A stretch of DNA of 64,000 nucleotides from Brucella sp. BE17 (GCF_039545455.1 NZ_CP154468.1:744001-808000), one strand, 5' to 3'; shown: positions 55,020-64,000, numbered from the stretch's first letter. The notes: generated from the sequence alone by a model not told the origin. Program-made: numbers and translations.

Positions 55020-56795
55020 TCATGCCTCCTGAGTCTGGAGCCACATTTCAAGAAGGCCCGCCTGCCACAATTCCGACCCGCGCAGCGGCGTGATATGATC
55101 GGAGGGATTAGCGAACAATTGATCCAGATAATCGCGCTGAAAAAGACCGCGCTCACGCGCTTTTTGCGAGGAGAGCGCATCGCGCAGCATATCGAGATAA
55201 GGCCCGGCAATATATTTGAGCTGCGGCACCGGGAAATAGCCCTTTTTGCGATCGATGACTTCGCTTGGAATGATTTTTCGCGCTACATCCTTCAATATGC
55301 CTTTGCCGCCATTACGCAGCTTTTCTTCCGGCGGAATGCGTGCGGCAAGTTCGACCAGTTCGTGATCAAGGAATGGCACACGTGCCTCCAGCCCCCATGC
55401 CATGGTCATGTTGTCGACACGCTTGACGGGATCATCCACCAGCATGACATTGGTATCAAGCCGCAAGGCGCGGTCTACGGGTGTATCTGCGCCGTCTTGC
55501 AACAGATAATCTTCGAGCAGCGCCTGACTGTAATCGCGCTCGGGCATCCATTGCGGAGCAAGCTGCGTTGCCAGCACTTGGTGTGAACGGTCGCGGAAAC
55601 CCCTCGCGTAATCGCCGACGACGTCGTTGGAATCGACCAGCGGTGGATACCAGTGATAGCCCGCAAAGACCTCATCTGCGCCCTGACCCGACTGCACCAC
55701 CTTGATATGCTTCGAAACCTCTTTCGATAAAAGATAGAAACCGACATTGTCATAGGAGACCATCGGTTCGGACATCGCGGCGATGGTGCCGGGCAGCGCA
55801 TCCATAAGGTCGGATGACGGCACGAAAATCTTGTGATGCTCGGTGCCGTAATGTTTTGCGATCAAGTCGGAATAGACGAATTCGTCGCCTTTCTCGCCAT
55901 TGGCCTCTTCGAAGCCGACAGAAAAACTCATGAGACCAGCCTGCCCCGCTTCGGCCAGAAGGCCAACGATGAGGCTCGAATCGACACCACCCGATAAAAG
56001 CACACCCACCGGCACATCGGCAATCATCCGGCGCTTGACTGCAACGCGCAGCATGTCGAGAAGCTGGTCCTGCCAGTCCTCACGGCTCATCGCGCCATCC
56101 CCCGCAAGTCGTTGATACCGCGCCTGCCAATAGATATTATCCCTGAAGCTGCCATTGGCCTCATAGATGCGTATGGTTGCGGGTGGCAGTTTGCGCACAC
56201 CATTATATATAGTGCGCGGCGGAGGCACGACGGCGTGGAAACTCATGTAATTATGCAGTGCCGCACGGTCTATGGACGTATCCACACCGCCCGCCTTGAT
56301 CAGCGCCGGCAGCGCCGAGGCAAAGCGCAAAGCGCCATTCGTATCAGCCAGATAAAGCGGCTTGATACCGAAACGGTCGCGTACGAGCACAAGCCTGCCC
56401 GTTTCGCGTTCATGAAGGGCAAAGGCGAACATGCCGAGGAAACGCTTTACACAGTCTTCGCCCCACGCATGCCATGCCTTGAGAATGACTTCTGTGTCGC
56501 CATCGGAAAAGAACTTATAGCCCTTGGTCTCAAGTTCAGCGCGCAACTCACGGAAATTATAGATGCAGCCGTTGAACACCAGTGTCAGGCCAAGATCGGA
56601 ATCAATCATCGGCTGCTGTGATTTTTCGGAAAGATCAAGGATTCTCAATCGTCGGTGTCCGAAACCAATATTGTCTCTTATCACTATCCCAGATGCGTCC
56701 GGCCCACGGGGGCTGAGCACATCTGCCATTTTCGAGACTGCCGCAACCGACGGCGAACCGCCATCGAACCTGACTTCTCCGCAAATTCCACACAT
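55020..56795 (-). CDS. asnO: N-acetylglutaminylglutamine amidotransferase (asparagine synthase-like)
   Basis: 591 aa. The glutaminase domain must begin at MCGICGEV because the cysteine after Met is the N-terminal nucleophile; this fixes the start at 56795 rather than the open frame to 56822. RGPD, NGCIYNFRELR and the synthetase PP-loop LLSGGVDSSLIVGLL (about residues 258-272) are intact. It amidates the dipeptide to NAGGN, completing the osmoprotectant. First gene of the asnO-ngg-M42 operon. A terminator-like hairpin lies 42 bp upstream in the leader, so attenuation is possible. Confidence 0.92.
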   Translation of the reverse strand: MCGICGEVRFDGGSPSVAAVSKMADVLSPRGPDASGIVIRDNIGFGHRRLRILDLSEKSQQPMIDSDLGLTLVFNGCIYNFRELRAELETKGYKFFSDGDTEVILKAWHAWGEDCVKRFLGMFAFALHERETGRLVLVRDRFGIKPLYLADTNGALRFASALPALIKAGGVDTSIDRAALHNYMSFHAVVPPPRTIYNGVRKLPPATIRIYEANGSFRDNIYWQARYQRLAGDGAMSREDWQDQLLDMLRVAVKRRMIADVPVGVLLSGGVDSSLIVGLLAEAGQAGLMSFSVGFEEANGEKGDEFVYSDLIAKHYGTEHHKIFVPSSDLMDALPGTIAAMSEPMVSYDNVGFYLLSKEVSKHIKVVQSGQGADEVFAGYHWYPPLVDSNDVVGDYARGFRDRSHQVLATQLAPQWMPERDYSQALLEDYLLQDGADTPVDRALRLDTNVMLVDDPVKRVDNMTMAWGLEARVPFLDHELVELAARIPPEEKLRNGGKGILKDVARKIIPSEVIDRKKGYFPVPQLKYIAGPYLDMLRDALSSQKARERGLFQRDYLDQLFANPSDHITPLRGSELWQAGLLEMWLQTQEA

Positions 56796-56836
56796 GAAAA
56801 GGGTCGAAACCTCCATTATCATTCATCATAAAAATG

Positions 56837-56865
56837 AGGCCGTCGCGTGGATTGTGCGACGGCCT
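56837..56865 (-). promoter_or_regulatory. Terminator-like hairpin in the asnO leader
   Basis: AGGCCGTCGC (56837-56846) and GCGACGGCCT (56856-56865) make a perfect 10-bp stem. On the minus strand it is followed by CATTTTTATG, a short U-tract, and then the asnO start 42 bp later. No gene end lies upstream, so it is not an ordinary terminator of a preceding gene; attenuation or an osmotic switch is possible. Confidence 0.55.
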
Positions 56866-57252
56866 GCATAAAAATAAATGCAAACATGTCGATATGGTTC
56901 CCAAAAAAATCAGTTTTTTTCGCAGAAGGTTCACTGATTTTAGAATGCTGGTTATTCCTTGCCAAGGAAACCAGTCTTTTTTCTGCAATGAAAGATGATA
57001 TTCACAATATGAGCGCAAATGTCCCATTGACAGAGGCACTCCATTCTTTCTAATCGTCAATTAGCAAATCGAAGGGGGCGTTTTGTTATGCTTCATTTTT
57101 GATTATGTCATAAAACTATTTCTTCAATAGTTCATTTTTCTTTTCTGCATCGCATATCTTTATATCAGCATTATTGAATATTTGACTGAAAGACGAAACA
57201 TGAAGAATTATTGTCGGCATACCGCTGTCGCTCATCATCAAAGGGGCACGGC
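56866..57252. other. AT-rich divergent promoter region of asnO and the molybdenum hydroxylase operon
   Basis: About 390 bp of AT-rich DNA with no gene. It contains a perfect hairpin AACTATT-TCTTC-AATAGTT (57114-57132). Promoters for both directions must lie here; none can be fixed by eye. Confidence 0.4.
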
Positions 57253-57798
57253 ATGAGTATAGAAAAGCGACCGCTCTCGCTTACCGTCAATGGGACTGCA
57301 ATCGGCCCGGTCGATGTGCCGCTCGGCTTGCCGATGATCGATTTCCTGCACGAATATCTTGATCTGACTGGCACGCATTTTGGTTGCGGACAGGGCATCT
57401 GCCACGCCTGCACGGTGATCGAACTCCAAGCGGATGGTAGCAAGACAGAAAGCCGAACTTGCATTTATGACGCCCATTTCTTCAATGGAAAGTCTATTCA
57501 GACCATCGAAGGCCACGCAGAACAGGACAAGGCGGGAAATATCGTCAATCTCACCCCGATTCAGCAAGCCTTTATCGATCGTTTTTCGTTCCAGTGCGGC
57601 TATTGCACACCAGGTTTTGTCGCCGGGGCAACAGTTTTTATCGAAGGGCTGAAGAAGAAGCCCGTCAATCGCGTTGATCTCGAAGGGGCTATCGAGGACG
57701 CACTGGATATCCATATCTGCCGCTGCACTGGTTATGTGCGCTATTATGAAGCCATCCGCGATGTTGCTCTGGCAACGCCCGGCTGTGTCATCGACTGA
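57253..57798 (+). CDS. Molybdenum hydroxylase small subunit, 2x[2Fe-2S] (isoquinoline 1-oxidoreductase alpha-like)
   Basis: 181 aa. The N-terminal plant-type ferredoxin motif GTHFGCGQGICHACTV and the second cluster motif CGYCTPGF with CRCTGYVRYYEA match small subunits of xanthine dehydrogenase/aldehyde oxidoreductase. It passes electrons from the Mo site. The ATG at 57253 is preceded by a GGGG-type Shine-Dalgarno. First gene of a three-gene unit with a cytochrome c and the large molybdopterin subunit; no FAD subunit is present. Substrate unknown; an N-heterocycle or an aldehyde is expected. Confidence 0.93.
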   Translation: MSIEKRPLSLTVNGTAIGPVDVPLGLPMIDFLHEYLDLTGTHFGCGQGICHACTVIELQADGSKTESRTCIYDAHFFNGKSIQTIEGHAEQDKAGNIVNLTPIQQAFIDRFSFQCGYCTPGFVAGATVFIEGLKKKPVNRVDLEGAIEDALDIHICRCTGYVRYYEAIRDVALATPGCVID

Positions 57799-57808
57799 CG
57801 GGGGACTG

Positions 57809-59125
57809 ATGGGGCCGATGATGAGAAATAGAAAAACGCGCAAAATCATTCTGACTGTTCTGGCGCTTGTGATCGTTGGCGGATTGACGGTGCTGTCGGG
57901 CGTGTTGCGCCCTTCCGCCGTCAGCAAGGATGTGAGCCAGCCCCTGTCGGCAGATGAGATGCAAAGGCTGATCCCAAGAGGGCGCGAACTGGCGCAAGCA
58001 GCCGACTGTTTCGGCTGTCATTCTTTGCCGCAAGGTCCGATGGCTGCGGGCGGAGTGCCGATTGCAACGCCGTTCGGCACTCTGCACTCGACCAATATCA
58101 CGCCTGATCCTGAGCATGGTATCGGCAAATATAGCCGCGCAGATTTTCACCGCGTCTTGAAGGATGGTATAGCACCGGGCAATCGCAATCTTTATCCGGC
58201 GATGCCATTTATCTTCACGCAAGTCACCACGCCGGAAGATATCGACGCTCTTTATGCCTATATGATTAGCATTCCGCCGATGGCGGTGGCCAACAAGGGC
58301 AATGGCGGCGTTTTCGAATTGCCGGTGCGCCCCTTCGTGAATTTCTGGTCGCTCGTCAATTTCTCAAAACGTGCAGCACCGCATAATGATCAACGTTCGC
58401 CGGAATGGAACCGTGGTGCCTATCTGGTTGAGGGGCTTGCGCATTGCGGTGCCTGTCATACGCCGCTCAATGCGATGATGGCGCCCGACTTTTCCCGTAA
58501 TCTTCAGGGCGGCAGACTCGAAGGCATGGTTGTGCCCGACATTACCCAGCCGACACTGAACCGGCAGGGATTTGATGTGCGTGCGCTCAGCCAATATCTC
58601 AAAACCGGCATCGCACCGCAGGGAACCTCCTTTGCGGAGATGAACACGGTGACGCATTTTTCCACCAGCGTCATGAACGATGCCGATATAAAGGCGGTTG
58701 CCACCTATCTCCTGACCGATCAGGACGGCAATATTCCTGATCCAAAGCCCGCGCCGGAACCTCTGGCCCATGCCGTCAATCCCGAACGTGGCAGCGACAT
58801 GGACAAGGGACGATTGGCGTATATTTCCGGCTGCGCAGGTTGTCATGGCCTCAAGGGTGAAGGCATCCCCAATGTCGCGCCCGCTATGAAAGGCAATGGC
58901 GTGGTAGCGCTCGCCAAACCCGATACACTGGTAAGCGCGATCGTCAACGGTGTGCAGACGCAAAGCTTCACTAACGGACAGCGCATGTATGCCATGCCAT
59001 CTTTCGCCGACCAGATGGACGATGCGCAGATTGCCGCCCTTGCGACGTGGATGCGTGCGCAATGGGGCGGACAGGATGACCCCGTTACCGTGGATCAGGT
59101 GAAAGTGCTGACGCGCGACCGATAA
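57809..59125 (+). CDS. Membrane-anchored three-haem cytochrome c electron acceptor
   Basis: 438 aa. An N-terminal membrane anchor (residues ~13-32) precedes three CxxCH haem sites: CFGCH (67-71), CGACH (about 212-216) and CAGCH (about 343-347), each with a later Met, as in the cytochrome c subunits of alcohol dehydrogenases. It would take electrons from the molybdenum enzyme in the periplasm and pass them to the respiratory chain. The ATG at 57809 lies 10 bp after the small-subunit stop; earlier in-frame codons are overlapped coding sequence. Lies between the two subunits of the enzyme. Confidence 0.92.
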   Translation: MGPMMRNRKTRKIILTVLALVIVGGLTVLSGVLRPSAVSKDVSQPLSADEMQRLIPRGRELAQAADCFGCHSLPQGPMAAGGVPIATPFGTLHSTNITPDPEHGIGKYSRADFHRVLKDGIAPGNRNLYPAMPFIFTQVTTPEDIDALYAYMISIPPMAVANKGNGGVFELPVRPFVNFWSLVNFSKRAAPHNDQRSPEWNRGAYLVEGLAHCGACHTPLNAMMAPDFSRNLQGGRLEGMVVPDITQPTLNRQGFDVRALSQYLKTGIAPQGTSFAEMNTVTHFSTSVMNDADIKAVATYLLTDQDGNIPDPKPAPEPLAHAVNPERGSDMDKGRLAYISGCAGCHGLKGEGIPNVAPAMKGNGVVALAKPDTLVSAIVNGVQTQSFTNGQRMYAMPSFADQMDDAQIAALATWMRAQWGGQDDPVTVDQVKVLTRDR

Positions 59126-59175
59126 CAAATATGAAATGGCCCGCTTTGAGCCGGGCCGATGAAGGAGACGGATAG

Positions 59176-62109
59176 ATGGCTGCCGGATTGTCACGCCGTG
59201 ATTTTATCAAGCTTGGAACGTTTGCCGGTATTTCGGTTATGTTCGCGCGTCTTCCCGCGGCACAAGCGCTGGAAGTGCAATCGGGCCGCGCACCCGCCGA
59301 CTGGCTAGGTACCGACGGCAAGGCGCGTTATCGCTGGGACGCCATGCGAAAGGTTACAGGCGGCAAGACCTTTGCCCGTGATTATCGCGCCAAGGATATT
59401 TCCGGATGGACAAAAGAACAGGGACACGCCTTTTTCATCAAAGCCACGAAAGCCGACCGCACTTTTGAGGGCGTCGATCTCTCGCTTCTGGGCCACGACC
59501 TGCAACCCGACCGGCTGATCCTGCATGAGGACCTCGAACGCGACGGCATTCGCGTGCCGCAGGCTCCTGATCTGGCAGAAGAGTTTTTCGGCAGGAACTT
59601 CCTTGTCCCCAAGGGTGAAACGCCGCCTCTGCTCGGTCATCCCGTAGCGCTGCTGGTGTATGACGATTTCGAGCGTTTCGAACTTGCCAAGCGTATGTTG
59701 CGCTTCGAGCCGGATATTGCGCGCTATGGTACTGAAACCGGGCCGAAGCCTCCGCAAAATTATGGTGCTGCGCGCTATGTGCGCATCGGCGGCGATACGC
59801 CGACATCCTCGTCCGCCTTCTCCTCGATACAGGATGCGGTGATTTTTGGCGATTTCAACGGCGACGAACCGGTCTGGCCCGATGAAAGCCAGACCGGCAT
59901 TTTCGTGCCGCACTCGGTGCAGGCGAAACATCGCGGCGGCGGCGGACGGCGCGATCCCGAACAGGTGGCGCGCGAAACTTATGAGCCGATGCGTCGCGGC
60001 ATGAATGCAGCCGCTGAACTCGCAAAAGAAATCGAGGCGGCGCGTAACGACGATGGCAAGATCGTGCTCGACCGCAAGGCTTTTTCGCAGTCGATCGACC
60101 CATCTGCGCTTGAAGCCGATAACGGCAATGCCTGGTATGATGCCAAGACGCGCACGCTGCATCTCATCATAGCCGCGCAATCGCCCTACGATGCCGCGCG
60201 CCTTGCGGCAATGATGGTCAAAGACAATACGACATTTCCTGTCGATGAGATCAGGCTTCTTTCCGGCACAACGGTTGGTTACGGCTCGAAGGACCATTCG
60301 ATCTTCCCCCTTTATTGTGTCATGGCCGCCTTTTATGGCGCAGGCAAAGCCGTGCGCCTTGCCAATGACCGCTATGAACAGTTCCAGATCGGCCTCAAGC
60401 GCCACTCCATCCATATGGACGTACCGCTTGTGGCGGACCGCAAGAGCGGTCAGTTCGAAATCATGAAAGGCCATTACGTCGCCAATGGCGGCGGACGCGC
60501 CAACTTCTCCTTTTCGGTCGCGCAGGTCGCGGCAACCGCGGCCCAGTCGATCTATTATCTGCCGAAATCGGATTTCAGCTCGGTGGCGCTGGCAAGCAAG
60601 GCCGTGGAAGCAGGCTCCATGCGCGGCTATGGTGCGCTTCAGGTCATGTCGGTTACCGAACAACTTGTCGATGAACTGGCCGGGGAAATCGACATAGACG
60701 CCATCGAACTGCGTCGGCGCAATGCCCTAAAGCCAGGCTATGAAAACACGCAAGGCGCGCAACCGCTGGGCGATCCACGTAATATCGAAATGCTGGATAT
60801 GGCGGCGAAGAATCCCTTGTGGATCAACCGCCAGGCGGCCAAAACAGATTATGATGCGGCCAATCCCGGACGGCTTTACGGTCTGGGTTTTGCGCAGGTG
60901 CAGAAGGATTACGGATCGGGCGCGGATACCTGCGCACTGGCGCTGGAATTTGATGCCGAGGGCCGTTTGACCATGCGCCATTGTGTGCAGGAAATCGGCA
61001 CAGGTGCCACAACCACGCAGCAGGTGCTGGTTGGCGATATCATCGGCAAGGTGCCGGACGATGTCGAATTTGGTGTGACCGATTTTGCGCAATTGCCACT
61101 GGTCAGCGAATATTCTCCCTATACGATCACGCAAGCCGAGCAGGATGAAGCGGCGAAGAATCCGTTCTGGGTGCCCTATCTTCTGCCTGCGATGAGCGCT
61201 TCCAACAGCGCCTATTTCCTCGGTTTTGGTACAAGGCAGGCAGCACAATTCCTGCTTGAAAATGCGATCTGGCCAGCAGCGCGCGCCATCTGGAGCGAAG
61301 GGCCTGCTGGCGGGCAGATATCGGCCGGCAGCGTGACCTTCGCCGATTTGCGCATCGTTCCGGGCGGGGTTGGCGGCGGCGGCATGGAAACGCTGTCTTT
61401 TGCGCGTATCGCTCGCAAGGCGCATGAAGAAGGCTTTATCACCGGCGTGGCGCTGCATTGCTTCAGCCGCTGGGAATGGGCAACGGCGACGTTCGACCTG
61501 CCGGGACTGGGTATGCGCGACTTGCCCGTCGATGCGCTGGCCGTGCGTCATGGCGATGGCGCTTCGACTGAGCAAAAGGCCCGTATGACCGCAGGCGGCT
61601 ATGAATATATCAAACGCAGCACGGTCAATTTCCCGCCTGTGCAGCGCAATAATGCAGGCGTCACCACCTATGCGCCTGCTGCCTGTCTCGTCGAACTCAA
61701 CGTCAACACCTTTACCGGCGAAGTCGAAGTCATGCGCCATCATAGCCTGCTCGACCCCGGCAAGATCATCGTTCCGCAACTGGTCTCCGGCCAGCAGCAA
61801 GGCGGGCTTGCCATGGGAATAGGCCATGCGCTGATGGAGGAATTGCCGCTTTATGATGATGGACCGGGCGATGGTACATGGAACTTTAATCGCTACACCC
61901 TGCCCCGTTCGAAAAATGTCGCAGTATGGAAGCAGAGTACAGACTATCTGCCACCACTTTCGGATAGCTCGCCGCCGAAAGGCATGGCGGAGGTCGTGAT
62001 GATTCCGATCATTGCAGCCATAGGCAATGCCATCGCTCATGCCATAGGAAAGCGCTTCTATGAATATCCAATCACCCCGGAAAAGATAAAAGAGGCGCTC
62101 GCTTCTTAG
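59176..62109 (+). CDS. Molybdopterin-binding large subunit (isoquinoline 1-oxidoreductase beta-like)
   Basis: 977 aa. A twin-arginine leader (SRRDFIKLGTFAG) sends the folded, cofactor-loaded enzyme to the periplasm. Regions such as GSMRGYGALQVMSVTEQLVDELA and later GGVGGGGMETLSF fit the Mo-bis/mono-cofactor fold of the xanthine dehydrogenase family in its isoquinoline-oxidoreductase branch. It has the small subunit and a cytochrome c upstream, so it is a complete three-part enzyme. Substrate unknown. Confidence 0.93.
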   Translation: MAAGLSRRDFIKLGTFAGISVMFARLPAAQALEVQSGRAPADWLGTDGKARYRWDAMRKVTGGKTFARDYRAKDISGWTKEQGHAFFIKATKADRTFEGVDLSLLGHDLQPDRLILHEDLERDGIRVPQAPDLAEEFFGRNFLVPKGETPPLLGHPVALLVYDDFERFELAKRMLRFEPDIARYGTETGPKPPQNYGAARYVRIGGDTPTSSSAFSSIQDAVIFGDFNGDEPVWPDESQTGIFVPHSVQAKHRGGGGRRDPEQVARETYEPMRRGMNAAAELAKEIEAARNDDGKIVLDRKAFSQSIDPSALEADNGNAWYDAKTRTLHLIIAAQSPYDAARLAAMMVKDNTTFPVDEIRLLSGTTVGYGSKDHSIFPLYCVMAAFYGAGKAVRLANDRYEQFQIGLKRHSIHMDVPLVADRKSGQFEIMKGHYVANGGGRANFSFSVAQVAATAAQSIYYLPKSDFSSVALASKAVEAGSMRGYGALQVMSVTEQLVDELAGEIDIDAIELRRRNALKPGYENTQGAQPLGDPRNIEMLDMAAKNPLWINRQAAKTDYDAANPGRLYGLGFAQVQKDYGSGADTCALALEFDAEGRLTMRHCVQEIGTGATTTQQVLVGDIIGKVPDDVEFGVTDFAQLPLVSEYSPYTITQAEQDEAAKNPFWVPYLLPAMSASNSAYFLGFGTRQAAQFLLENAIWPAARAIWSEGPAGGQISAGSVTFADLRIVPGGVGGGGMETLSFARIARKAHEEGFITGVALHCFSRWEWATATFDLPGLGMRDLPVDALAVRHGDGASTEQKARMTAGGYEYIKRSTVNFPPVQRNNAGVTTYAPAACLVELNVNTFTGEVEVMRHHSLLDPGKIIVPQLVSGQQQGGLAMGIGHALMEELPLYDDGPGDGTWNFNRYTLPRSKNVAVWKQSTDYLPPLSDSSPPKGMAEVVMIPIIAAIGNAIAHAIGKRFYEYPITPEKIKEALAS

Positions 62110-62226
62110 CATTACAGTTGCGTGCCTCTGAATTATATCGGGTCGAAAGAGCGACCAACCATCGCCGTACGCAAATCTCTGCCTATATGTCTTTTAAGAC
62201 GCAGTTCCGGAAGCGGAGGTTATGCA

Positions 62227-62631
62227 GTGGCTGAATTAACTAATAATCAGAGCAATCTCGAGTATATCATTGTAAAAGCACGCGAATATGATGTGCAGGT
62301 TCCAGCAGTGGACGAAGATTCTGGTTCCAATCCCGGTGATGACGGCGATATCGATATTCTCGATGCGTCGAGTGACAACCCCACTCGCAGGGAACTGATT
62401 GCAGCAATCCGCTCTCTCAACGATGACCAACGCGTCGAATTGCTGGCGCTGATGTGGGTTGGACGCGGTGACTTCTCCGCTGTGGAATGGGAAGATGCCT
62501 TATCCACCGCCCGTGAGCGTCACAATGGGCGCGAGGCCCGTTATCTCATCGGTACGCCGCTTCTGGGCGATTATATCGAAGAAGGGCTTGCAGCACTTGG
62601 TATCGAGACGCAAACAGACCAAGACAAATAA
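62227..62631 (+). CDS. DUF3775 family protein
   Basis: 134 aa. Opens LEYIIVKAREYDVQV and holds ELLALMWVGRGDFSAVEWEDA and LIGTPLLGDYIEEGLAALG, as in the alphaproteobacterial DUF3775 family, whose function is unknown. The start is a GTG at 62227 with GGAGG seven bases upstream; an open frame to 62122 is not needed. The protein has acidic low-complexity sequence between residues 30 and 50. It lies alone between the molybdenum enzyme and the aldehyde dehydrogenase. Confidence 0.82.
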   Translation: MAELTNNQSNLEYIIVKAREYDVQVPAVDEDSGSNPGDDGDIDILDASSDNPTRRELIAAIRSLNDDQRVELLALMWVGRGDFSAVEWEDALSTARERHNGREARYLIGTPLLGDYIEEGLAALGIETQTDQDK

Positions 62632-62752
62632 GCAAAAATTGATGCCATCAAAGAGCTTTGTGTTTGCCCCGCAACTGTCCACGCACTACGTTGCCACCGA
62701 ATGGGCGGCAGACAATCGCTAGCAAGAAACTGCGAACAATAGAGGACGTACC

Positions 62753-64000
62753 ATGTTGCAAAAGAATCTTGCACAGAAAACGGATTTTTATATCGACGGT
62801 ACCTGGCGTGCGCCGGTTGAAGCAAAGACCATAGAGGTCGTCAATCCGGCCAATGAAAAGCCCTATGCTGAAATCTCCGCCGGGTCGGCGGCAGATATCG
62901 ATCACGCGGTGAAAGCCGCGCGCACGGCGTTTCCTGGCTGGAGCGAAACGCCCGCCTCGAAGCGCATCGATTATATTCGGAGCATTGCCGAAATCTACGA
63001 GCGTCGCATTGATGAAATGGCGAAAACAATTTCCATGGAAATGGGCGCGCCGATAACATTGGCGCGGGAATCGCAGGCAGCCGTTGGCGTTTCGCATATC
63101 AAAGCTTTCATTGCAGCCTTCGAGAATTTTGAATTCGAGGAGATTTTATCGTCAAAACATGCCGACCAGACCATTGTGCGTGAACCGATCGGCGTTTGTG
63201 GCCTGATAACGCCGTGGAACTGGCCGATGAACCAGATTGCGCTCAAGGTCATTCCAGCCCTTTCCGTCGGTTGCACTGTGGTGCTCAAACCATCGGAAAT
63301 CGCGCCGATGTCGGCAATGCTGTTTGCGGAATTCGTCGATGAGGCGGGTCTGCCAAAGGGTGTCTTCAATCTCGTCAACGGCGAAGGTCCAGTCGTCGGT
63401 GAAGCACTTTCGCAGCATCCGGAGGTCGATATGATGTCCTTTACCGGCTCGACGCGGGCAGGCACGGCGGTTTCACGCGCATCAGCTGCAACGGTCAAAC
63501 GCGTATCTCTGGAGCTTGGTGGCAAGTCGCCCAATATCGTCTTTGCCGACAGCGATCTGGAAAAGGCCATGGCACGCAGCCTCGCCCATTGCTTTGAAAA
63601 CACCGGCCAATCCTGCAACGCGCCGACGCGCATGCTGGTTGAGCGCTCCGTCTATGACAAAGCCGTGGAACTGGCGTGCAAGGCCGCAGAAGTAACCAAG
63701 GTCGGCGATCCGGCGCAGGAGGGCAATCATATCGGCCCGTTGTCTTCGTCGGTACAGTTCGAAAAGGTGCAGACACTCATTCAGAAAGGCATCGACGAAG
63801 GCGCGCGCCTTGTTGCTGGCGGAACGGGACGGCCTGACGGTTTTACCGAGGGCGATTTCGTCAAACCAACGGTTTTTGCCGACGTGAACAACGACATGAC
63901 TATCGCACGTGAGGAAATATTTGGACCCGTTCTGGCCATGATCCCCTTCGACACAGAAGAAGAGGCCATCGCCATTGCCAATGATACGCCCTATGGTCTT
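62753..64000 (+). CDS. NAD(P)-dependent aldehyde dehydrogenase, 5' part (runs off the window)
   Basis: 416 codons are present with no stop before the right edge. The NAD(P) motif ITPWNWPMNQ, FTGSTRAG, the catalytic Glu in LELGGKSPNIV and the nucleophile Cys in NTGQSCNAPTRML are all intact. AGAGGA nine bases before the ATG sets the start. The general family is certain; the substrate is not. It follows a periplasmic Mo enzyme whose product might be an aldehyde or acid, but cellular location differs, so a shared pathway is not assured. Confidence 0.93.
   Translation, partial: MLQKNLAQKTDFYIDGTWRAPVEAKTIEVVNPANEKPYAEISAGSAADIDHAVKAARTAFPGWSETPASKRIDYIRSIAEIYERRIDEMAKTISMEMGAPITLARESQAAVGVSHIKAFIAAFENFEFEEILSSKHADQTIVREPIGVCGLITPWNWPMNQIALKVIPALSVGCTVVLKPSEIAPMSAMLFAEFVDEAGLPKGVFNLVNGEGPVVGEALSQHPEVDMMSFTGSTRAGTAVSRASAATVKRVSLELGGKSPNIVFADSDLEKAMARSLAHCFENTGQSCNAPTRMLVERSVYDKAVELACKAAEVTKVGDPAQEGNHIGPLSSSVQFEKVQTLIQKGIDEGARLVAGGTGRPDGFTEGDFVKPTVFADVNNDMTIAREEIFGPVLAMIPFDTEEEAIAIANDTPYGL

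Noticed and set aside
59305..62112. Two long minus-strand reading frames (452 and 461 codons) opposite the molybdopterin subunit gene
   Set aside because: They are antisense shadows of a GC-rich coding region; the plus strand has a recognised enzyme with signal and motifs, and the antisense products show no domain.

Overview
The window looks like a chromosomal segment of an alphaproteobacterium of the order Hyphomicrobiales (Rhizobiales), most probably Brucella in the broad sense (Brucella/Ochrobactrum). This is inferred from gene content and family-level sequence recognition, not from a database search. Supporting points are a CIRCE-controlled groESL, a short-form HisG with HisZ, a lipid A/Kdo operon with DUF374 and DUF4170 members, an N-acetylglutaminylglutamine amide (NAGGN) osmoprotectant operon, choline sulfatase with ChoX, and moderately high GC with GC-rich third positions. 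I see no tRNA, rRNA, insertion sequence, CRISPR array or phage block. It is mostly core chromosome with one visible scar.

Layout. Positions 1-6900: the start of a periplasmic polyamine-binding protein, a short-chain fatty-acyl type regulator (ScfR/PrpR/RamB group) divergent from isocitrate lyase aceA and a small partner gene, then a glutamine synthetase-like ligase and an FAD amine oxidase that fit gamma-glutamylated putrescine breakdown. Positions 6900-9430: choline sulfatase and the choline-binding protein ChoX. Positions 9590-12640: a secreted phosphodiester glycosidase, mutL and a DUF2093 gene. Positions 12640-18260: a tightly packed minus-strand operon pmbA, cysQ-like, DUF4170, DUF374, waaA, lpxK. 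Positions 18460-28000: a CPA2 K+/H+ antiporter, a patatin, a tandem M16 peptidase pair, rsmD, an RluB-type pseudouridine synthase with a long disordered tail, tadA and a lipoprotein. Positions 28180-34300: ileS, a MipA/OmpV porin-like protein, ribF and a HAD phosphatase.

Positions 34600-37400 carry groESL with a promoter and CIRCE operator. They are followed by a duplicated groEL 3' end, a terminator, a palindrome-rich element and the fused remnants of two formerly divergent genes (an HxlR regulator and probably a flavin reductase). Positions 37390-41000 hold a membrane protein, an OhrR/MarR regulator, fumC and a DoxX protein. Positions 41220-44570 hold hisS-hisZ-hisG with overlapping reading frames. 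Positions 44760-49680 hold a COG4178-type ABC exporter/importer and metE, which sits behind a complete cobalamin riboswitch and an upstream 20-bp palindromic operator candidate. Positions 49930-52060 hold an RpiB-family isomerase, two very small membrane-protein genes and an Ldh-family reductase. Positions 52060-56800 are the NAGGN operon (asnO, ngg, M42 peptidase). Positions 57250-64000 hold a molybdenum hydroxylase with its own three-haem cytochrome c, a DUF3775 gene and the first part of an aldehyde dehydrogenase.

Most of the biology is recognisable. The parts that deserve a second look are the regulatory layers (metE, aceA and asnO leaders), the two micro-ORFs near 50.6 kb, the COG4178 transporter beside the B12 switch, and the scar with palindromic DNA at 36.7-37.4 kb.
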